Of a DNA stretch of 64,000 bases, positions 57,311 through 64,000 are shown piece by piece. A program made the position numbers and the translations under genes. Positions within the stretch are counted from its first letter, which is position 1; each line of letters opens with the position of its first letter. The notes beneath the pieces are model-generated. The model did not search any database. It saw only the letters and a list, made by a program, of their open reading frames with translations, and had not been told where the DNA came from. Source of the stretch: Tamarix chinensis (taxonomy: Eukaryota; Streptophyta; Magnoliopsida; Caryophyllales; Tamaricaceae); NCBI GenBank assembly GCA_030549775.1, contig CM060172.1, positions 55,789,942-55,853,941 of the forward strand, given 5' to 3'.

Positions 57311-58464
57311 CCAAATTTTTTATCAAAAATATATGAATATAGATATCTATTTATAAAGCAATTTTTTTAAATATTGTGGTATAATATATATTTTTAATAA
57401 ACCAAAAAAAACTGAGGAGAAAGTAGTACCGTAGAACCGCCGGTTGCACGGTACTAGACTATACAACATGTTAAAAATTTATATATTTAATAATGAAACT
57501 AATTAATATGTATTAAAATTATGGGACGTGAGTTTTATTTCATGCTTAGGTTGTTAGGTTGCCATGTGATAAAGAAGCGTATAGCCAGCAGGAAAGGATC
57601 AGCGGCCTCGTCGAAATAGTTGACCAATCCGACTCACAGATATATACCAATTTCGGAGGTTTTTGACTTGTCTCCCTCCAAATTGGTAAAATATGGAAAA
57701 ATGTGAAGAAAATTATTGCCTTTTCCTTTGCCTTTCAGACAAACCTGAAATCTTCATCCATTATTTCCAGTCGCCCAAATTTTTTCTTCAATAAATCACA
57801 CTTATACACACACACACACACAAACATATATATATGATGCAATTTGTATAAAGCAAATAATTATTGCACAATTCACAAATCACAATGTTAACCCGCTTCT
57901 AGGCAATAATGAAATATCTTTCAGTATTTTTATATAATTTCTATAAAAAAAATTCAAGTCAGGTTTAGAGTACATAAATTTTTAATTAAAGGGTGTGGTT
58001 TATGCTGAAGTGATAACTTTTTTTGGTCACTGAGGAATCTACTAATCCTCAAGAATGACCATTATTTACTTTCAAATCTGTTTATTTATTTATTAAGAGG
58101 ATACATTAATTCTATCACTTGAAAGACATTTATTGTTTATGAGCATACCTATCATGCGAGTTAAATAACATTGAATAAATTAATATTTATTAATTATTCT
58201 TATAAAAAATAAATATATTTTAACTTACCTTGAACAAATTACTAAGTAGAAATTGGGGCTCCAACTAAGAAGTTAGTGCAAGGAGCAAGGAAAATAAAAG
58301 AAATAGAGTATTTTATGTCATGATATGCGTATCCTATATATAATCATGGTAATAACTTATATATAGAACACTAAACAGTGTGTTGAAGTCTTGGATCATG
58401 TGTTGACTTCTAATTTACGTGCAAGTAATAGATCAATCAATGTTTGTTATGATGATAATAATTT

Positions 58465-58730
58465 CAGGGCACATTTTAGGAGATGGGGATTCCATGCCCA
58501 TCTCTAAATCCAATAAGCAAAATCATCTTCAAATTCATTCCGATCTCAGTTTTTTCTTATTGGATAATCCTTGACCAGATTTCTGTTGGGATCAAATCTC
58601 CATATCATACCCGATTCTTGAACTATTCTCTATCCCCAGTTTATTCTCTGACTTTAAAACCCGACCCCACCTTCGATACCCTATCTTATTTTTTTACAAT
58701 ATATTTTAATTTATATTCTATATAAAAAAT

Positions 58731-58768
<38 letters not shown>

Positions 58769-58960
58769 CATAGAATAATAAAAAAATTTAGGGTAGGTTC
58801 GGGGATGGGGACTCCAAACCCGTCCTCACCTTGTCCCTGAAAAAATTCTCAATAAGAATCTTCGAACTTGAGCTTCGAAATCTCTCCCTGAACTCGAACC
58901 CATACCCAAACAGAGAATTCCCGACGGGTCCCAAACTTGCGGAAAAAATTAACATCCCTG
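58465..58960. mobile_element. Older TAGGGATG-type MITE, block B
   Basis: Runs from CAGGGCACATTTTAGGAG to AATTAACATCCCTG, with the same interior order as 52757-53195 but more decayed, and an (AT)n expansion at 58733-58763. No clear target duplication. Confidence 0.7.
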
Positions 58961-60233
58961 TTTAAGACAGGTGCTTTATTGATTGCACATAGAAAAAGTT
59001 AGCGACAATCCGAGATAATTGATAGAAAATGATTTGATCCGTTTGAAAATTTATTCAAAATGACTTGATAAATTATAAATATAAAACATATCTGACCTGA
59101 TCCAACATTTAACTGATATTTGATGTGACATTAGTAATTACGAATTCAAAACTTATCCGACCTAACCTGACATCCAACCGATACTTGATGTGATCCGAAA
59201 AGTTATAAATCTAAAATAAACCTGACTCGATTTGATACTTATCCAAAATCCAACATAATCTAAAAATTATGAACCCATGAAGATCCAACTAGAATTTTTT
59301 AATAAAACCATAATTTTGAAATATTATTTTAAAATATATGATTATTCCATTAATGAGTAAAAGATAAAAATATATACCTAATTTAGTGGACATACTCAGA
59401 TGACCTAAAGTAGTAGACTTACTAAATATTGATAGCTCAAATTAATAACTCTACTATTGAAAGAGGCAAAATATAGAAAAAAAAAATCTTAATGACTTAT
59501 TCTCATTTTTTAAGCTAAATGATTTTTTTAATAATTTATTATTACTACTTTGCTATGATTAATGTCATAATTAATATTTTGTATATTAGTATCATCACTA
59601 TTTTTATAAATTTAGGATATAGGTTAAATTGAATAGGCCCTAAGAAGACTTATGTTTCAAGAGTAACTTTCACCTGTACCAACATTAATCTAAAGAAGAC
59701 CCATGGAATAATGCACTTAACAAATAAAATCACCATATAGCAAATGGTGTCTTACCCTAAATTAAGCATCAATGGCTTAAGATGAATTAATACATCTTAA
59801 CTATGATGTTCTAGATTCATTAGCAACAACTTAATCAATAACTTAAGTTGAAGCAATATGCATCTTTCAAATTGGAAATCATCCTGCAATATAATTATTG
59901 GATCATATTTGATTTGATAAGATATAATTTGGATTAAAAAAATTAATGTGTTGTTGTTGCTATTTTTATTAGTATACTATTACTATTACTATTATCAAGT
60001 GTTTAATTACTATTATTGTTATTGTTATTATCATTTTTTTAATTTTTATCATCAATTTTGTATTATTATTATTATTATTATTAAAATTTTATTGATATGA
60101 TGTCATCCCTTTATTATTAATTGTCAATATAAATCCATATTGTGGAGTGGCTACATGAGATATGAATATAACATTAAAATAATTATTGAACTCAATATAA
60201 TACAACTTATAATGGAGACACATTACAAATAGC

Positions 60234-60272
<39 letters not shown>

Positions 60273-60720
60273 GTGAACAATTCAATTGAAAAGTCTTTTA
60301 AATTTGAAATGTAAATTATAAATGCACAACACCTTAAAAGATAAAATTAAAAAAAATAATCCAAGGGTTTGAGTCCAATACAATTAAACTCAAAAATGAA
60401 AATAAATCAAAATCACAAAGTTTAAAATAATTAGATCTCATACATATTAAAATGAGAAAAATAACACAAACATGACTCAAATCCGAAATGACCCAATTTA
60501 TGATCCAAACCCAAATCAAAAAGTAGAACAATATGAATTTATCCAAACCTGGTCCACATCCGAATCGAAAGTAAATGATTTGAATTTACCCAAATCTGAG
60601 TCCATTTGTTCACAACCAAACCTAACCCAACCTGATTTGATAGAATAGAATGATCCAAGATTATCTGACTCTAAATCTATTCGAATAAAATCCAATCCAA
60701 TAAAATTACTAAATTTTATG
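58961..60720. other. Gene-free AT-rich stretch with microsatellites
   Basis: Holds degenerate CCGA/GATCC repeats (59085-59290 and 60480-60710) that look like decayed MITE sequence, ATT runs (about 59985-60082) and (AT)n at 60236-60269. No gene recognised. Confidence 0.6.
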
Positions 60721-60945
60721 TAAAGTCGAGATAATAAGATCATTATATGAACCAACCCGAATCCAACCTCACTTGCTTAAATACCGGCTCTAGTTCCACA
60801 ACTTTTCTTGAGCATTCAATACATCATTTGATTACTACTCTCACTAAGCATTTTAACACTTGTGAATATGCTGAGAAATATTTTGTGCTCATCATCATTA
60901 TCGTAAGAAGCTAAAGTCCATACACTTGTGATTTATTATCTTAAA
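60721..60945. repeat. Repeat shared with 47338-47565
   Basis: AGATAATAAGATCAT...CCATACACTT is collinear over about 225 bases. It lies beyond the end of both duplicated blocks and suggests the duplication originally reached this far. Confidence 0.8.
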
Positions 60946-61368
60946 AGACTTTCAACTATTTGATCTCCTTGATTAGATTACACATATGGTATTAATCACC
61001 TTTTAATCTTTCAATCTTTAGGATCCAATTATGCATAAGGTCTTCAGGACCATTTAATCATTAGGCGAAGCTTTCGATTTCACATCAATTGTATCATTTC
61101 CTTATGTAACACAGGTACATACTTGTAAATAATATAATTGGTTGGGAGCTTCATACTTCTACCAACACTTGTGCAATCACCCATCCATACTTTAGGTATG
61201 TGGGAAAATTTTATCAACTTTCGGTGGCCCTCTATTAACTTAGGGTAATGGAGTTTTGCACTATATTCTCCGATCAACTTCAAGTGTTGAGATATGTATG
61301 TAGTGTAGGTGATGAGACCGCCAATCCATCACTTTCATGCATAAGGTGATGGATGATGAGGCCACTAA
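60946..61368. repeat. Repeat shared with 4480-4980
   Basis: AAAAGACTTTCAACTATTTGATCTCC... through GGCCCTCTATTAACTTAGGG matches the decayed copia-like repeat on the left. It ends GAGGCCACTAA, where the LTR begins. The left copy continues GTGGCCACTAATTCATTATT at about 4964. Confidence 0.8.
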
Positions 61369-64000
61369 TGTAACACCCCCAAAATTTGCAGTTGAAAATT
61401 TTAGTTTGTTAAAGAAAATCATGCACTTAAAATGGTGGGTGTTACCTTCGTGATCAATATAAAATTGACCCCTGGCCAGTCAGATACTAACCACAAGGCT
61501 AAAAGGTACAAAGATCATTAAAAAAGATGATTAAAAACCATAAACAAGTCAACATTAATTAACAAAACCAGAGTGCGCACATGTTAAGGTTAATACATAA
61601 GTGAAATGTAATACAAAACAATGCCCCACTCGAGGGGAATAAAAATAGTAGAAACATCAAAAAATAAAAAAGTACAAAGAACACCCTCTCTGGCCCCATT
61701 CCAGGAACATCAAATCATCACTCTACCTCAACCAATTCATCATATGCATCAAAGTTAGCAAGAGCCTCATCACCTACCTGCATAGACACAGGAGAAGCCA
61801 TTGCTCGTAGGAATGAGTAGCACCCATGATAGGGGTGATCGTTATGCTACGTATCAAGTAAGGTAACCATATAGCTAAGATTGGGCATATCACCTAAGAT
61901 ACAAATAATGCAAGCAGTAAGTTAATTAGGTTAATCACCACTATAAGAATTTAAGCTATTAGTACCATTTTTACACATCTCTTGAATTATATCTACGTGA
62001 GCATGGGATCCCCATTATTATGACTGGTGGAATGGAAAAACTACTTTAGGGTAGAACGTATCCGGTCACTATTATTTGTTGGTTGAATAGTCTCCTGGGC
62101 AAAAATGCTCCTGGCCACTATTATTGCCGGTGGAACAGTTTGGCCCCGACCCACTTGGTGTTCCACTATAAGTAATTAGCGTCTTTTCCTTGATTTATTA
62201 TCATCCAAGGTTTTGCTTATTGAGCTCGAAACCTCCACTATTATAGCCAGTGGAATGGAAATACTACTCTAGGATAGAACGCATCTGACCACTATTATTT
62301 GTTGGTGGATCGGTCTTTAGGGCAAAAATGCTCTTGGCCACTAGTACTGCCAATGAAACGGTCGGGGCCCTATTCAATAATCTTCCATTTTAAGTGATTA
62401 ATATTTTATTCGTGTCTTATTCAACAAATAACCCCCTATTTGGATATGCACACCCCAATGGGTTTCCCCAACTCATTATCACTCTTCCATCCCAAACTTA
62501 CTAAATAAGCCTATCTCATATCATGGGATCTCTACACTCACCAAGAATCTAAGGCCCCTTTTTACCTTCCACCATACTCACCATAAATTCAAAACCCCCC
62601 ACACATGTAGGTCAAGGCCCACTTTCCTATTTCTCCACCTAGGCTCACCATCACCTACTAGGATTTTCTCCTAAAACTCTAATCTGGCCTACGTGGCCCT
62701 AGCCTTTCCTTTTTTTATACATCCCACATTCTTCCTTGATTCCAATGCTATCACTCTACTCAACCCACTCCAAACAACATGATCCAACTCCTCAACTCCC
62801 GCATGTGTTAATAATACCCTAGTTGGTTACCACCGAAAACCGTAATACACCCCTTTTCTTTTTTGCCTTCCCCTCATACATAACTCCACCCTCCATTTAA
62901 CTTGACCCACACCCTTCACGTGACACACTCCTCATCACAACCCAAGGTCCAACCAACCTCAACCTCTCTCATAATACCCTTACACTTAGGATTTTTTTTT
63001 CCAAAAACCCTAGTTAGGCTCCCATGCATACTTCCATCAACCCATGTACTAAATCTTCCCTACACACTCCAATCACCCAAAATACACTTTCCTCCCCATG
63101 GTCAACCCTCAAACTAACTTTCTTTACGCAAGTTTTTCCCCATGAAAAGACCATACACCTTATGCAAGACTCACACTTCCCATGCAATATTTTTTCCTAA
63201 CCCTTCATTTTATTATTTTCTTCTTTTATTTCCTCATCTATATTTCATAATACTCTTAGGGATTTTTCTCACTTCTCCTTACTCACTCCACCCTCTTTAT
63301 TTATTTTATCTCTCCACAAACACTCAAACCCACCTAAGGCCTTTAAGCATACAAGTCATAACAACTCAGCCATACATAAGAATATGTCATTCATATAAGT
63401 ATATCACACATATTACATATAATACCAATCATGCTCAACATATCTTAGCTCCTTGCAAGCCAAGATATACCACACACTCACTTAGTACATATTCACATAC
63501 ATTCACACAAGGCATGCTAACACATCCATATATACAAGATTTATACAAACCCAAGCCTTGACCATATCCTTACCTAATGGGACTTTGGGCGTGAAGCACA
63601 CTCCTACGCCTCCTCACGAGGAAGGGTTTGCTCACAACCTATAAAAATAGTATAACTAGTTATTTCACCTTATTCCTACTACTTTTTCCTTTTTCTTTAT
63701 TTACTTAATCAAATATTAGTGATAATACTAATAACGTCAATAATAATAATATATTAAAATAAAATATACTAAGTAGGTAGGAGGGAGAAGGACACAACTA
63801 GAAGGGACAACAAGTGAGAGGCAACGATGGCTGTGGACGACGGTGGTGGTGGATGGTATAAAAAGAAGGAGTTGGGGATTAGAAAAAGAGGAGGGGAGTT
63901 AAGGTTTCCTAAGTGGTAGGGTTTCTTGGGTCAGGGGGTTGTGGTGATGGCGGTGGCCTCATGGTGGTGGCAGTGGCTGCTACCGAGAGGGAAAGAAGGG
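61369..64000 (-). mobile_element. LTR-G copy d: 3' part of an LTR, runs off the right edge
   Basis: Begins TGTAACACCCCCAAAA, the inverse of the solo LTR's end (TTTTGGGGTGTTACA). On the minus strand it carries, in order from the right, the pyrimidine tract (about 63780-64000), a short trinucleotide tract (63715-63770), the conserved island (63574-63638) and six CCAC...GTGG motifs (62010-62360). The LTR start and any internal region lie outside. No open reading frame is convincing. Confidence 0.8.

Larger units (their letters stand above)
48837..58960. repeat. Duplicated block B, interrupted by a solo LTR
   Basis: Starts TTGGTTCACTATTTTATTGG, matching 42498 onward. It is interrupted at 48944/54452 by a solo LTR and then continues collinearly to the MITE at 58465-58960. 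A further shared piece is 60721-60945. The direct orientation and spacing of about 6.3 kb suggest a local tandem duplication. No gene is contained in either copy. Confidence 0.85.

Overview
This is nuclear DNA of a flowering plant, almost certainly a eudicot and probably one with a large, repeat-rich genome. The evidence is two plant-type genes with introns, plant LTR retrotransposons primed by initiator tRNA-Met, a plant L1-type LINE, plant hAT-type short elements and decayed 25S rDNA. The sequence does not allow me to name the species. There are no operons, CRISPR arrays, phage or plasmid features.

Left part (1-6348): two nested minus-strand pieces of one family of very long LTRs (called LTR-G here), then about 3 kb of badly decayed copia-like sequence, then the upstream region of the first gene.

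Centre (6349-35001): two cellular genes in convergent orientation. The first (plus strand, seven coding exons between 6889 and 31915, 848 aa by my splicing model) is an EF-hand plus mitochondrial-carrier protein of the SAMTL type (S-adenosylmethionine transporter-like). Its fifth coding intron is 17.5 kb and holds layered insertions. These are a relic of 25S rRNA with intergenic-spacer repeats, two hAT-type elements, minus-strand Ty3/gypsy fragments, a decayed Ty1/copia element, and inside that copia a young, intact Ty3/gypsy chromovirus with nearly identical LTRs. The second gene (minus strand, two exons, 222 aa) is a class I LOB-domain transcription factor of the LBD1/LBD11 group.

35002-41454: the LBD upstream region, interrupted by a full-length but inactivated L1-type LINE whose ORF1 starts with an RRM. 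It has a poly(A) tail and a perfect 14-bp target-site duplication.

41469-60945: a gene-poor zone. A block of about 5 kb (block A, 42498 onward) is present a second time (block B, 48837 onward). Block B is interrupted by a complete 5.5-kb solo LTR-G copy with a 5-bp target-site duplication. Block A preserves the corresponding empty site, so the order of events can be read: MITE insertion, then duplication, then LTR insertion and LTR-LTR recombination. The right edge (61369-64000) enters another minus-strand LTR-G copy that runs out of the window.

The most notable items are the LTR-G family (dispersed CCAC...GTGG motifs, a conserved exon-like island of 62-65 bases bracketed by splice signals, TATA box, trinucleotide and pyrimidine tracts), the intact young chromovirus in a giant intron, and the rDNA relic with a possible Pol I promoter. 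I found no convincing new enzymatic or defence system.
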